In this document: one piece after another, positions 36,988 to 44,270 of the stretch
Layout of the letters: the number at the start of each line of letters is the position of its first letter
Numbering within the stretch: the first letter of the stretch is position 1
Program-made: the position numbers and the translations under genes
Notes under the pieces: model-generated
The model's input: only the letters and a program-made list of their open reading frames with translations
Databases searched by the model: none
Told to the model about the DNA's origin: nothing
NCBI RefSeq assembly: GCF_024612015.1
Contig: NZ_CP102512.1
Location: 4,526,001 to 4,590,000 of the forward strand
DNA: 64,000 bases
Direction of reading: 5' to 3'
Origin: Streptomyces sp. CA-210063
GTDB lineage: Bacteria > Actinomycetota > Actinomycetes > Streptomycetales > Streptomycetaceae

Positions 36988-38187
36988 GTGTCTGGCGATA
37001 CGACGCCGAGTCCGGCGGATCAGCAGCTCATCGATCATGCTCAACAGCACGGCTTCACAGTGACCGTGAAGCAGCTGGAGACCTGGCGGCGGCGGAAGTG
37101 GCCACTGCTCCCCGGCAACAAGGTCGTACGGCTCGGCCGAGGAAAAGGCACGGAGTCGCGTCCAGAGCCGGAGGCGTTCGATCTGGTTGTGGCACTGGCC
37201 CGGCTGGCAGGCCGGGGCCGGCGGCCGAGGGACCTCGCACTCCTGCTGTTCGCGGAGGACCGGCCTGTGTCGGAGGCCGTGGTCCGTGCGGCGTTCACCG
37301 CCGCAGTGGACGACATCGTCTTGAGCGGCGAAGCCCCGTCCAACGAATCAGCCGACGACGGAAGTTACGGTGCGCCGAAGAGTGACGAGGAGCAGATCAC
37401 CCAGGCCGCCGAGCGGGCCGCTGTTGCTGGCACCATGACCCTGGTACCTGCCCGCGCGCGGCGCATCGATGAGCGCATCGCGCGCTGGGCCCGGGAGGCA
37501 GGAGTGCAATGGCCGCCACCGGAACTCTCCGCGTACGACAGCAACCCTGAACCGGAGGCCTTCACCCCGAAGGACGCCACCGTGGCGGCGGCGGACATCA
37601 TGCTCACGGGTGGTCCGGCCATCACCCCGGACGGGTTGGGCGGTCTGTTCCGCGCCATGCAGCCCCAGGCAGGCGCCAATCCGATGGCCTCTCTGGCCGA
37701 GTACACCATGGCCGATGTGTCCGAGGACGTGGGCACAGCCGTATTCGACGAGGAGGACGGCTTCGCTCTCCTTCCTCGTGGTGATGTCCGCGATGTGCTC
37801 CGCGAGTTGGCGGCCACCGTCCCGCTTGAAGATCTCCGCGCTGCGTGGCGGGCGGATACTTCTCTCCACGAGTGGGCGGTGGATCTGGCCGAGCGGGCCG
37901 AGGCCGAACTCGACGCCGGCAAGCCCGGTGAGGCCGTGACGGAGTGGACGCTGGCGCGCTGGTTGCCGTTCGGGGCGACGTACCTGCTCGCCGAGCTACG
38001 TTCCGCCCCGACCAGTCCGGCCGACCGCGCCCGCTCTTCCTTGTCACTGCTCCTGTCCCGCCAGATGCTGCGGGATCTCGATCAACGCGTCCCTGGCTGC
38101 CAGTGGGATCTGATGCCAAGCCTGACTCCCCCGCCACTTCAGACGCTGTTCTCCATGAGATCCCGGAACAGCCCGACGGGCGTCTAG
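36988..38187 (+). CDS. Plus-strand hypothetical protein with a MerR-like N-terminus; stop codon from a MITE
   Basis: 399 aa from GTG 36988. Residues 10-40 (QQLIDHAQQHGFTVTVKQLETWRRRKWPLL) read as a MerR-type DNA-binding helix pair as in phage regulators. The rest is helical and acidic (ALLPRGDVRDVLRELAATVPLEDLRAAW), not recognised. It is one of few plus-strand genes in the early region, divergent from the operons to its left. The stop TAG (38185-38187) contains the TA of the insertion at 38185, so the original C-terminus was probably longer or different. Confidence 0.65.
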   Translation: MSGDTTPSPADQQLIDHAQQHGFTVTVKQLETWRRRKWPLLPGNKVVRLGRGKGTESRPEPEAFDLVVALARLAGRGRRPRDLALLLFAEDRPVSEAVVRAAFTAAVDDIVLSGEAPSNESADDGSYGAPKSDEEQITQAAERAAVAGTMTLVPARARRIDERIARWAREAGVQWPPPELSAYDSNPEPEAFTPKDATVAAADIMLTGGPAITPDGLGGLFRAMQPQAGANPMASLAEYTMADVSEDVGTAVFDEEDGFALLPRGDVRDVLRELAATVPLEDLRAAWRADTSLHEWAVDLAERAEAELDAGKPGEAVTEWTLARWLPFGATYLLAELRSAPTSPADRARSSLSLLLSRQMLRDLDQRVPGCQWDLMPSLTPPPLQTLFSMRSRNSPTGV

Positions 38188-38315
38188 TGTCCTGCGCCAG
38201 TAATCCGTTGGTAGATCCGTCTCGTCCCGGCGTTTGGGTTCCGGTCGGCGACCAGGCGTGTTGACAGCCTGCGGCCCAGTACGAACTACCTAGGAACTTC
38301 CGGCGCAGGGCACTA
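38185..38315. mobile_element. MITE of IS630 type, about 130 bp
   Basis: Ends are TAGTGTCCTGCGCC and GGCGCAGGGCACTA, mirror images with one change, flanked by TA on both sides as in IS630/Tc1-type insertions. The inside (about 100 bp) has no gene. The element gives the preceding gene its stop codon. Confidence 0.75.
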
Positions 38316-38364
38316 GCCCTCAGCGAGCACTTCGGCTCGGAAACGAACCGCGCCTCCACCGCAG

Positions 38365-39570
38365 TTACTCGGTCTCGTCTCCCTCCTGAAGGATCACGGA
38401 GGCAGAGTCCTCGGGCCACCCTTTCTCCAGGAGGAGCTTGTAAATCTTAACTCTGCGCTCCCCTCGTTGGCCCTCGCCTACATACTGAGAAGTAGAGGCT
38501 TGTTTCAGCGTGTCAATCGTTTTCTCTGGATCATTCTGTGCAATCCATAGGATGACACGCACGACGCAGTCACATTCCCTGGACTGAGTCAATTCAGAGA
38601 GATACGCCTTTTGGGCGTCACTCCCCAGGAGCGGATACAGGGCCGGCAGGTCGCGATCCTGGCAAAGTTTCACGCGCTCATAAAGGAGAACTCCAGGATG
38701 ATGCATCCTTGAGTCGTTCTCCATCACGTTCGCCAGCATTGCAACGAATTTCGAATCTCTGGTGCGTGAAACGACTCCGGCAACGTAGCGGGCATTCACC
38801 CCCCAGACTTGATCCAATTCTTCAAATTCGTGCTGCGCTACGTGGCGTAGAATTTGGGAAACTTCCCGAAGATCGCGCTCCTTCGCTGCTGATTCCAGCA
38901 CGCGGAGGGCTGCGGCACCTCGTTCATTTTCGAACAATAGATCGAGAAAGTTCATGAGCCGGTCGACTTTGAGCCGTTCTGTGTGCTTGAACAGCAATTC
39001 GTCGGCTTCACGCGACTTACCCTCGTCAAATAGTTCATTCGCGCTCTCTGCCACCTGGGCATCGAGTTCTGCTTGACCCACCCCGTCGGCTGGCACTGTG
39101 ACTTGCGAAGTCGGCTTCCCTTCTTTTACTTCTACACCCAGTTCGATTAACTTCAGCCTTGCCGTGTCGAGATCTCTCTGGAGGCGATGTCCCCGCAGTT
39201 CTTCCGTCCATGCCTTCCATTTTAATTCGTTCTTTACTCTAGCTGCGGCGAAAAGGATGCGCAGGCTTGCCTCGAATTCCGCGGTTGGATTGTCCAGGTC
39301 GGCCGACTTCCCCAGCAATCGGTAGAGGAACTGCAGTAGCTCTCTATCCGGAAGAGTCTCTCCCTGGAAATGGCGCGAAAGCGTGGAGATAGAGATTCTT
39401 TTTTCGTCCGCTGCAGAAGCAGTGAGTTCACGGGCCAAGCCTTCGAGGGTGATTCCAGAGGCCTGTCTCAGCCCCTGCAAGTGGATCGCAAGGTTCCTCA
39501 TCTCGACGCAGTCCGTGCTCGGCTCTGCCGGCCTCCGTCCGGGCCGTGCCGGCCCGCGCTCCTCGGTCAC
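38365..39570 (-). CDS. XRE-type helix-turn-helix protein with long helical C-terminal region
   Basis: 401 aa from GTG 39570, behind an ideal AAAGGAGGCGG site nine bases upstream. Residues 25-90 are an XRE helix-turn-helix (LQGLRQASGITLEGLARELTASAAD, then ISISTLSRHFQGETLPDRELLQFLYRLLG). The rest is a solenoid-like run of helices (VDRLMNFLDLLFENERGAAALRVLESAAKERDL). The codon use is clearly less GC-rich than in the surrounding genes. Streptomyces proteins of this build are often cargo of mobile elements; some act in defence, but no effector domain is visible here. Confidence 0.7.
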   Translation of the reverse strand: MTEERGPARPGRRPAEPSTDCVEMRNLAIHLQGLRQASGITLEGLARELTASAADEKRISISTLSRHFQGETLPDRELLQFLYRLLGKSADLDNPTAEFEASLRILFAAARVKNELKWKAWTEELRGHRLQRDLDTARLKLIELGVEVKEGKPTSQVTVPADGVGQAELDAQVAESANELFDEGKSREADELLFKHTERLKVDRLMNFLDLLFENERGAAALRVLESAAKERDLREVSQILRHVAQHEFEELDQVWGVNARYVAGVVSRTRDSKFVAMLANVMENDSRMHHPGVLLYERVKLCQDRDLPALYPLLGSDAQKAYLSELTQSRECDCVVRVILWIAQNDPEKTIDTLKQASTSQYVGEGQRGERRVKIYKLLLEKGWPEDSASVILQEGDETE

Positions 39571-39721
39571 GCTGTAGCCGCCTCCTTTTTTGCACAGCGC
39601 GCAACATTGTCCCGGTGCATGGCGCGGGTTTCCACCTGATTGCGCGAAAAATCCGTCGGATGCTGCACTTGCGTCACGTCGGTCATCCCGTTGAGGGAAG
39701 CGCGGAAAGGGTTCCAGAGGC

Positions 39722-40111
39722 ATGCGAGGCGAACGAAAGATCATTTACGGAATCGTCGGTGGTGGCTACGGTGCCGCACTGAGCGGAATCCTTGACGTGC
39801 CTTGGTTCGTGTGGCTCCTCGGCGCTGCACTCGTCGCCGTATATCTCACGATCCCTCAGGAATCAGCGCATCGTCTCGCCTGGTGGAAGGCACTCTGGGG
39901 GCGCAAGATCCGAAACGCGCTCGGCGGGTTCGGCCCCGCTGCCCAGGCTGGGCGAGACCCCGTTCACCCAGCCGGCAGTAGAGCTGACCAAGAGTCCAGG
40001 CACGCACGGCTGGCCGGATCAGCGGTGGACGGGGGCGCTGATCAGGACCGTGATCAGCCGCCGCTTCCAGCGCGGCGTCGACGAGAGCCCGGGTCTGCTC
40101 CACCGCCATGA
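39722..40111 (+). CDS. Small membrane protein, C-terminus disrupted
   Basis: 129 aa frame. The first 65 residues look genuine: a basic start, GIVGGGYGAALSGILDVPWFVWLLGAALVAVYLTIP (two spans) and a positively charged end (WWKALWGRKIRN). The last 60 residues are out-of-frame reading through a transposase relic, so the native end has been lost. It is divergent from the XRE gene, 150 bp away. Confidence 0.45.
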   Translation: MRGERKIIYGIVGGGYGAALSGILDVPWFVWLLGAALVAVYLTIPQESAHRLAWWKALWGRKIRNALGGFGPAAQAGRDPVHPAGSRADQESRHARLAGSAVDGGADQDRDQPPLPARRRREPGSAPPP

Positions 40112-40154
40112 ACTTCGATCCTTCAGTCATTGCTCCAGTAGCAGGGTCACGTGA
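39930..40154 (+). pseudogene. Winged-helix fragment of an IS630-type transposase
   Basis: In the frame next to the membrane-protein ORF one reads VELTKSPGTHGWPDQRWTGALIRTVISRRF, which matches the winged-helix part of IS630-type transposases (HGW..DQRWTLARV..LI.RRF). Nothing else of the transposase is left. Confidence 0.5.
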
Positions 40155-40193
40155 CGTGCTGGGCCCACCCCCGTGGAGGCGGGCCCAGCACGG

Positions 40194-40382
40194 CTATACG
40201 GCAGTCACTTCGTCGCCGTCGTCGAGAAGCATCGAGAGCCTGGAGCCGCTGTCCCACTCCACGTAGAGCATGCAGAGGCCGACGTCGAACCGCTGGACCG
40301 TGCCTTCGTCGCCGGGCTTGAGCTGGGTGTGGGGATCGGTGGTGTACACGAGGGCAATACGGTCGCCCTTCTTGTAAGTCAT
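40194..40382 (-). CDS. DUF4314 protein
   Basis: 62 aa from ATG 40382 with GGAG upstream; a longer start through the Pro-rich segment is rejected. The sequence (KKGDRIALVYTTDPHTQLKPGDEGTVQRFD then VEWDSGSRLSML) is the whole DUF4314 domain, an SH3-like barrel common in phages and conjugative elements. Role unknown, perhaps protein or nucleic-acid contacts. It follows the Cys-rich peptide gene by 34 bp. Confidence 0.75.
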   Translation of the reverse strand: MTYKKGDRIALVYTTDPHTQLKPGDEGTVQRFDVGLCMLYVEWDSGSRLSMLLDDGDEVTAV

Positions 40383-40416
40383 GAGTTCTCCAGCTGTGTT
40401 GGGCGAGGTCCGCTGG

Positions 40417-40575
40417 TTAGGCGTCGTGGTCGCAGGCATCGGCGGGACAGGCTCCGCAGTCGAAGCAGTGGTCGCAGGCGCAGGCACCACAGCCGAGCTC
40501 CGGGCATCGGATGTCATGGCTGCGGCAGTACGGATAGGTGAACGGCACCTCTTGTGTCTCTCTCACTTCCTTCAT
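40417..40575 (-). CDS. 52-aa cysteine-rich peptide, possibly leaderless
   Basis: ATG 40575: MKEVRETQEVPFTYPYCRSH, then C at 24, 29, 32, 34, 37, 40, 43 and 48. Nine cysteines, several in Cys-x2-Cys spacing, point to a zinc cluster. The start lies only four bases behind the TATAAAATAAGGG core of promoter repeat 3, so if that is the -10 the message would start at or near the ATG and have no leader. A GTG 10 codons downstream with GAGAGACACAAGAG before it is an alternative. Confidence 0.5.
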   Translation of the reverse strand: MKEVRETQEVPFTYPYCRSHDIRCPELGCGACACDHCFDCGACPADACDHDA

Positions 40576-40577
40576 GC

Positions 40578-40640
40578 CCTTATTTTATAGGCATACAGGT
40601 GGGGGAGAAAGTTCCCGAGTGGGAATTTCAACCCCTGGAC
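40578..40640 (-). promoter_or_regulatory. Phage promoter/operator repeat, copy 3
   Basis: Minus strand core CTGTATGCCTATAAAATAAGGG with a diverged upstream block (GTCCAGGGGTTGAAATTCCC). It starts the unit of Cys-rich peptide and DUF4314. Confidence 0.7.
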
Positions 40641-40656
40641 AGAGAGTTCTCGCAGG

Positions 40657-41199
40657 TCAACCCACCGCAATCGCACGAGCTGTGGCCTGGGCTTCCCCTA
40701 GGCGCCAGACGCGGATCACCGCGCCCGGCGCGTCCAGCGCACCTTCTCCCTCACCGGGATGGACCTTGGACGCGGCCACCTTCACAACACGCGAGTCATC
40801 CGCGATCGCCCCGCCGTCGGTGAGCGCGTCGAACGTGGACCTCAACAGCTTGTCCAAGTCGCCCGAGTCCCGTGTCACCGGCCACGTCGGGCGCTTCGGC
40901 CGGGCGGGCTTTCGTACGGTGAACACGATCTGCACGAATAGTGCCCCGTCCAGCGGCGCCGGCTCCGGCTCGTCCTTGCCCCGAGCTGCGGCCAGGGCCT
41001 GGCGGACAGCGGCAGCAGCAGCGTGCCGCCACGGCTTCACCCGCACGGACTGCTCGATCATGCGGCCGTGGCCGATGTGCCGCTTGCTGCCCTGCGGCGC
41101 GGGGCGGTGGTTGAGCACCAGCACCTCGAAGTCCGGATGGGCGCCCCCCGCCTCCGGCTGATCTCCCGAGGCGGGCTCCACCTGGATCGGCGCGCTCAC
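40657..41199 (-). CDS. RusA-type Holliday-junction resolvase
   Basis: 180 aa from GTG 41199, overlapping the previous stop (GTGA). RusA traits are present: RPAPQGSKRHIGHGRM near the start, RPTWPVTRDSGDLDKLLRSTFDALTDGGAIADDSRVVKVAASK with the catalytic Asp cluster (D-x-D, then DD) near residues 120-150. It resolves branched DNA in phage recombination. It is the last gene of the unit that starts near 45180 or further right. Confidence 0.88.
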   Translation of the reverse strand: MSAPIQVEPASGDQPEAGGAHPDFEVLVLNHRPAPQGSKRHIGHGRMIEQSVRVKPWRHAAAAAVRQALAAARGKDEPEPAPLDGALFVQIVFTVRKPARPKRPTWPVTRDSGDLDKLLRSTFDALTDGGAIADDSRVVKVAASKVHPGEGEGALDAPGAVIRVWRLGEAQATARAIAVG

Positions 41200-41618
41200 T
41201 GAGGTGCCTCGCCCTCTGCACCGCAGTACCGGCACCGAGGCGACGCGAACTCGTGCGGGACGTGCCCGTCCCTCCCCCGGCAGGCATGTGGGTCCGGGGG
41301 CGGCGGGGCGAGCTCAGCAAGCTCTGGGGGGAGAGGCGGGCACACCTCCAACTGCTGCCACTCCAGCCGCTCTCCTGCTGTGTCGATGTCCTCGGGCGGT
41401 TCCACCGGGACCGTGGCGGTGAAGTACTCGTGCACCAGATCATGTGGTGCACAGCCGACCGTGTTGAGGAACGGGCGGGCGCCGGTGAGGTAGGCGCGGC
41501 GCGGGGACCAGGCGGACACGATTACCCACACGTGGGCGGTGCCAGTGTCGCAGCAGTCCAACTTGCCGCCGGTCTCTACGGCAACGATGGATAGCACCGC
41601 GGTCGTGGTGCGGCTCAA
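41196..41618 (-). CDS. Hypothetical phage protein with C-terminal zinc knuckle
   Basis: 140 aa. The start is a TTG (41618) overlapping the previous stop as TTGA, which supports it. The N-terminal part is beta-rich (HVWVIVSAWSPRRAYLTGARPFLNTVGCAPHDLVHEYF). The end, CRYCGAEG, preceded by CRGRDGHVPHEF, forms a probable zinc site. Not recognised. Confidence 0.6.
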   Translation of the reverse strand: MSRTTTAVLSIVAVETGGKLDCCDTGTAHVWVIVSAWSPRRAYLTGARPFLNTVGCAPHDLVHEYFTATVPVEPPEDIDTAGERLEWQQLEVCPPLPPELAELAPPPPDPHACRGRDGHVPHEFASPRCRYCGAEGEAPQ

Positions 41619-41746
41619 CGGGTGCCCGCCTTCCCGCCTGTCGGGTCCTGTGGGACAACGGTCAGGGCCATGCTGCGGGCGGAGTAGACCTGGTTGCCGT
41701 GAACGGCCACGCCAACAGCGGCGGCGGTACGGGGGGAGCGGGGCAT
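41615..41746 (-). CDS. 43-aa phage peptide
   Basis: ATG 41746 with AAGGA nine bases upstream: MPRSPRTAAAVGVAVHGNQV, then YSARSMALTVVPQDPTGG. The first seven residues are the same as in the HTH protein at 42508. Coupled to the next gene by TTGA overlap. No known function. Confidence 0.5.
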   Translation of the reverse strand: MPRSPRTAAAVGVAVHGNQVYSARSMALTVVPQDPTGGKAGTR

Positions 41747-41796
41747 CAAGGCGTTCCTTCTGGTGTGCCGGGATTCAGTTCGGTTCAGGTCAGCGG

Positions 41797-42042
41797 TCAC
41801 CGGGCGGAGCCCAGGAGCCAGGTGGCGAGGTCGTCGTCCGTGCCGTTCGTCCCCGCGTCGTCGAGCGTCACGAAGCCGACTCGCTCGTAGGTCACGGCGC
41901 AGGCCGACCAGCAGCGCACGCACAGCAGTCCGGTGATCTCCGACCGCCATGCCGGGTCGGGGGCGGTCAGGCCAGCTCGGTTTCGGCGGAGCGTGCAGCG
42001 GACACACGGGGCCAACTCCGGTGAAGGGTTCGGGTCGTTCAA
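41797..42042 (-). CDS. Small zinc-finger-like phage protein
   Basis: 81 aa from a TTG (42042). Cys-x2-Cys pairs CVRC (about 13-16) and CVRC (about 41-44) enclose a basic loop (TLRRNRAGLTAPDPAW), so a treble-clef-like zinc site is likely. The start is uncertain because TTG has only a modest ribosome site. Confidence 0.5.
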   Translation of the reverse strand: MNDPNPSPELAPCVRCTLRRNRAGLTAPDPAWRSEITGLLCVRCWSACAVTYERVGFVTLDDAGTNGTDDDLATWLLGSAR

Positions 42043-42068
42043 GGGAGATCCATTCCGGTGCGTTGCGC

Positions 42069-42206
42069 TCAGTCGTCCGCGATGACGACGCCGACGACAG
42101 CGGCCAGCACGGCCAGGAGGCCGTTGCTGGTCAGCAGGTAGGTGACGGTGCCGGACAGGATCGCGGCGGCGGTGCGGACCGGGACGGTGCTGTTGCGGTT
42201 CGTCAT
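42069..42206 (-). CDS. 45-aa single-span membrane peptide
   Basis: ATG 42206 with AGGGGA five bases before it and ATGA overlap with the HTH gene. MTNRNSTVPVRTAAAILSGT then a hydrophobic helix VTYLLTSNGLLAVLAAVVGVVIADD. No family recognised. Confidence 0.55.
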   Translation of the reverse strand: MTNRNSTVPVRTAAAILSGTVTYLLTSNGLLAVLAAVVGVVIADD

Positions 42207-42508
42207 GAGTTCCCCTGGGCGGCGTCGGGGGTCTCGGTCGGGGGGCGCAGTAGTTCGGCGGGCGTGGTGTCGAGCGCGTCGGACAGCCACACGAGCTGGT
42301 CGACGCTCATCGCGGGTAGTCCGCCCGCGGTGTTGACGCCGTCTTCGAGTCGGGTGAGCAGTCCGCGGGCGAAGGGGTGGCCGGCTGCGCGGACTTTGGC
42401 AGTCAATCCCCGTCTCGACAGGCCGAGTTCGGCGCGTCTTCGGCGGATGTTGCAGGCCGCGATGCGGGTGTGGCTGACGGCGGTGCTGGTGCGTGGGGAA
42501 CGGGGCAT
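42203..42508 (-). CDS. XRE-like helix-turn-helix protein
   Basis: 101 aa from ATG 42508. An XRE fold is visible: NIRRRRAELGLSRRGLTAKVRAAGHPFARGLLTRLEDG, then MSVDQLVWLSDALDTTPAELLRPP. Such proteins bind DNA operators or act as Cro/repressor-type regulators. Overlaps the membrane peptide gene by four bases. Confidence 0.75.
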   Translation of the reverse strand: MPRSPRTSTAVSHTRIAACNIRRRRAELGLSRRGLTAKVRAAGHPFARGLLTRLEDGVNTAGGLPAMSVDQLVWLSDALDTTPAELLRPPTETPDAAQGNS

Positions 42509-42517
42509 GGTCGTCTC

Positions 42518-43144
42518 TCAGATAGGGAGGGTGGGTGCGGTGGTCAGTTCTCGTGTCCAGGCGAGGAGCCGGGGCAGATTCACGTCGGGAGCGAAGGCCA
42601 GGTAGGTGCCGTCGGCGGTGGTGCATCCCATGTGGTGAGCTAGGCGCAGGCGCCGTCGGGAGTTGACGCGCCCCATGTGGACGGTCTTGCCTCGACGCTG
42701 GGCTTCGTCGGCGAGTTGGGCGGCGTACGGGCCGGTCTTCCACTCGGTCGATCCGGCGAGGAACAGCAGGTCGATCTCGTCCCAGGGGATCAGTCCGGGA
42801 GCCTGCGAGCCGTCCTGAGCTGCGTACGCGACGGGCACTCCGAGCGCGCGGATGGGCGCCAGCCAGGGCCGGGAGTCACTGAGGGTGGCCTCGGCGTCCA
42901 TGGGGACGTCGGGCGCAACAGCCCAGAGGCAGCGGTCGGCGCCGTACCGGTCGACGGTGGAGGTGAGCCAGGCCCACCAACGCTCGGGCCCCGGCCAGCC
43001 CTTGCCGAATCGTCCGTTGTCGCAGGCGTACAGGGCGCCGTCAGGTACGCGGTTGCCTTGGCTGGGCGTGGTCATGCAGCCGAGGAGTCCGGCACTCATC
43101 GCCGACCTCGCTTCGGGGCTGGAGGGAGTGGCGAGGTAGAGCAC
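42518..43144 (-). CDS. TGT/DpdA-like base-exchange protein (tentative)
   Basis: 208 aa from GTG 43144 (MLYLATPSSPEARSAMSAGLLG). The run of phrases WAVAPDVPMDAEATL, GVPVAYAAQDG, LIPWDEIDLLFLAGSTEWKTG and RGKTVHMGRVNSRRRLRLAHHMGCTTADGTYLAF has the order of the short phage proteins called queuine tRNA-ribosyltransferase-like, related to DpdA, which inserts 7-deazaguanine bases into DNA. Asp residues for catalysis are plausible (APDV, DGT). It overlaps the upstream gene by 49 bases and sits in a coupled chain with a PAPS-reductase-like gene. Assigned from memory of motifs, not a search. Confidence 0.5.
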   Translation of the reverse strand: MLYLATPSSPEARSAMSAGLLGCMTTPSQGNRVPDGALYACDNGRFGKGWPGPERWWAWLTSTVDRYGADRCLWAVAPDVPMDAEATLSDSRPWLAPIRALGVPVAYAAQDGSQAPGLIPWDEIDLLFLAGSTEWKTGPYAAQLADEAQRRGKTVHMGRVNSRRRLRLAHHMGCTTADGTYLAFAPDVNLPRLLAWTRELTTAPTLPI

Positions 43145-43482
43145 GGGATCGGGCGGTCCTTGGCCGCCGGGGTGACGGGCTGGATGGTCAGTACGCCCGC
43201 CCGGACCAGGCGCAGCGCGAGGGAGGCCGCGCTGCCGCGCGGGTGGGCCGCGTATCCGGCGCAGATCGCGGGCGCGTCGGTGCCCAGCGTGGAGTGGCAG
43301 ACGATGTGCCCCTCGTTGGCGATGGCGTCACGGATCATCTGGGCGAGCCGGCCGGGTGTGAGGTCCATGAGGTTTCCCGGCCGGAAGATGCAGGTCGTGC
43401 ACTTCTCGGTGCAGACGCGCACGGTCCATGTGGCGGGGTCTGCGACGTCGTCGCGGAGCTTGTCGGAACCCTCGTCGATCAC
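43096..43482 (-). CDS. Cysteine-cluster phage protein
   Basis: 128 aa from GTG 43482, overlapping the PAPS-reductase-like gene (GTGA). CTEKCTTCIFRPGNLMDLTPGRLAQMI near residue 24 and HIVCHSTLGTDAPAICAGYAAH near 60-80 give four to five Cys spaced like a metal centre. Proteins of this form are frequent in actinophages; an iron-sulfur or zinc site is likely, and the function is unknown. Confidence 0.6.
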   Translation of the reverse strand: MIDEGSDKLRDDVADPATWTVRVCTEKCTTCIFRPGNLMDLTPGRLAQMIRDAIANEGHIVCHSTLGTDAPAICAGYAAHPRGSAASLALRLVRAGVLTIQPVTPAAKDRPIPCSTSPLPPAPKRGRR

Positions 43483-44270
43483 CGCTGCACCTCCGTCCGC
43501 GACGCGGAGTGGAGGGTGCTGACGGCGTCGTCGAGGGTGGGGGCGGCCTGGTGGCGGCGCCGGAGTTCCGACAGGGGGAGCGGGCGGCCGACTCCGTTGC
43601 GCCGTTCACGCAAGATCGCGACGTCACCGAGCTTCGCGCGGAGTGCCTCTTCTTCGGCTTCGGCGTGCGCGTACCGGTCGGGCAGTACCTCCAGGAGGCG
43701 TAGCCACTGCTTCTGTCCGGCCCTGGCGCACGTGGCCCCGCAGTTTTTGTGGCTGAACCCGAGCTCGTACAGGCTCGGTGGTTCGACTCCCAACGCCCTT
43801 GCCTCATCCAGGAGTTCTTGCTTGGTGCGCGCGGGCTCCCACTTGGAGCACAGGGGGAAGCGGGTCTGCCAGGGCTTCCAGTTGCGGGCAATGGCGGGGA
43901 TGCGGGCCCGGTCGCGCGGCGTGTTTTCGATGCCGATGTACACCAACGAGTCGTCCGGTCCGGCGTGCTGCCGCATCCAGTCCAGGCAGGGGATCTGTTT
44001 GAGGGCCCTGGAGCACGGGGTGATGCGGTCGTTGCCGAGGAACCTCTTGTCGTGGAAGACCTGCCAGGGGGTTCGGCCGTCGGACACCTTGGTCAGCGGT
44101 ACGCCGAGGAGACGGCTGGTGTCGTCGGCGAACCGCCACAGGTCGGGATCCTCGATGCCGGTGTCCGCGATGAGCAGGACCAGGTCGTCGGTGCCGTGCC
44201 GTTTCGCCACGCGCACGGCTGCGGCGAAGCTGCCGATGCCGCCGCTGAATTGGATGACGTGGCGGGTCAT
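43479..44270 (-). CDS. PAPS-reductase-like ATP-pyrophosphatase (PP-loop) protein
   Basis: 263 aa from ATG 44270, in ATGA overlap with the gene before. The PP-loop is FSGGIGSFAAAVRVAKRHG near residue 8, followed by LLIADTGIEDPDLWRFADD, and RITPCSRALKQIPCLDW. A Cys motif (LGFSHKNCGATCARAG, about 190-205) replaces the CGIH motif of true reductases. Such phage enzymes adenylate a substrate; relatives serve in DNA phosphorothioation (DndC) or tRNA thiolation, others have no known role. Confidence 0.75.
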   Translation of the reverse strand: MTRHVIQFSGGIGSFAAAVRVAKRHGTDDLVLLIADTGIEDPDLWRFADDTSRLLGVPLTKVSDGRTPWQVFHDKRFLGNDRITPCSRALKQIPCLDWMRQHAGPDDSLVYIGIENTPRDRARIPAIARNWKPWQTRFPLCSKWEPARTKQELLDEARALGVEPPSLYELGFSHKNCGATCARAGQKQWLRLLEVLPDRYAHAEAEEEALRAKLGDVAILRERRNGVGRPLPLSELRRRHQAAPTLDDAVSTLHSASRTEVQR

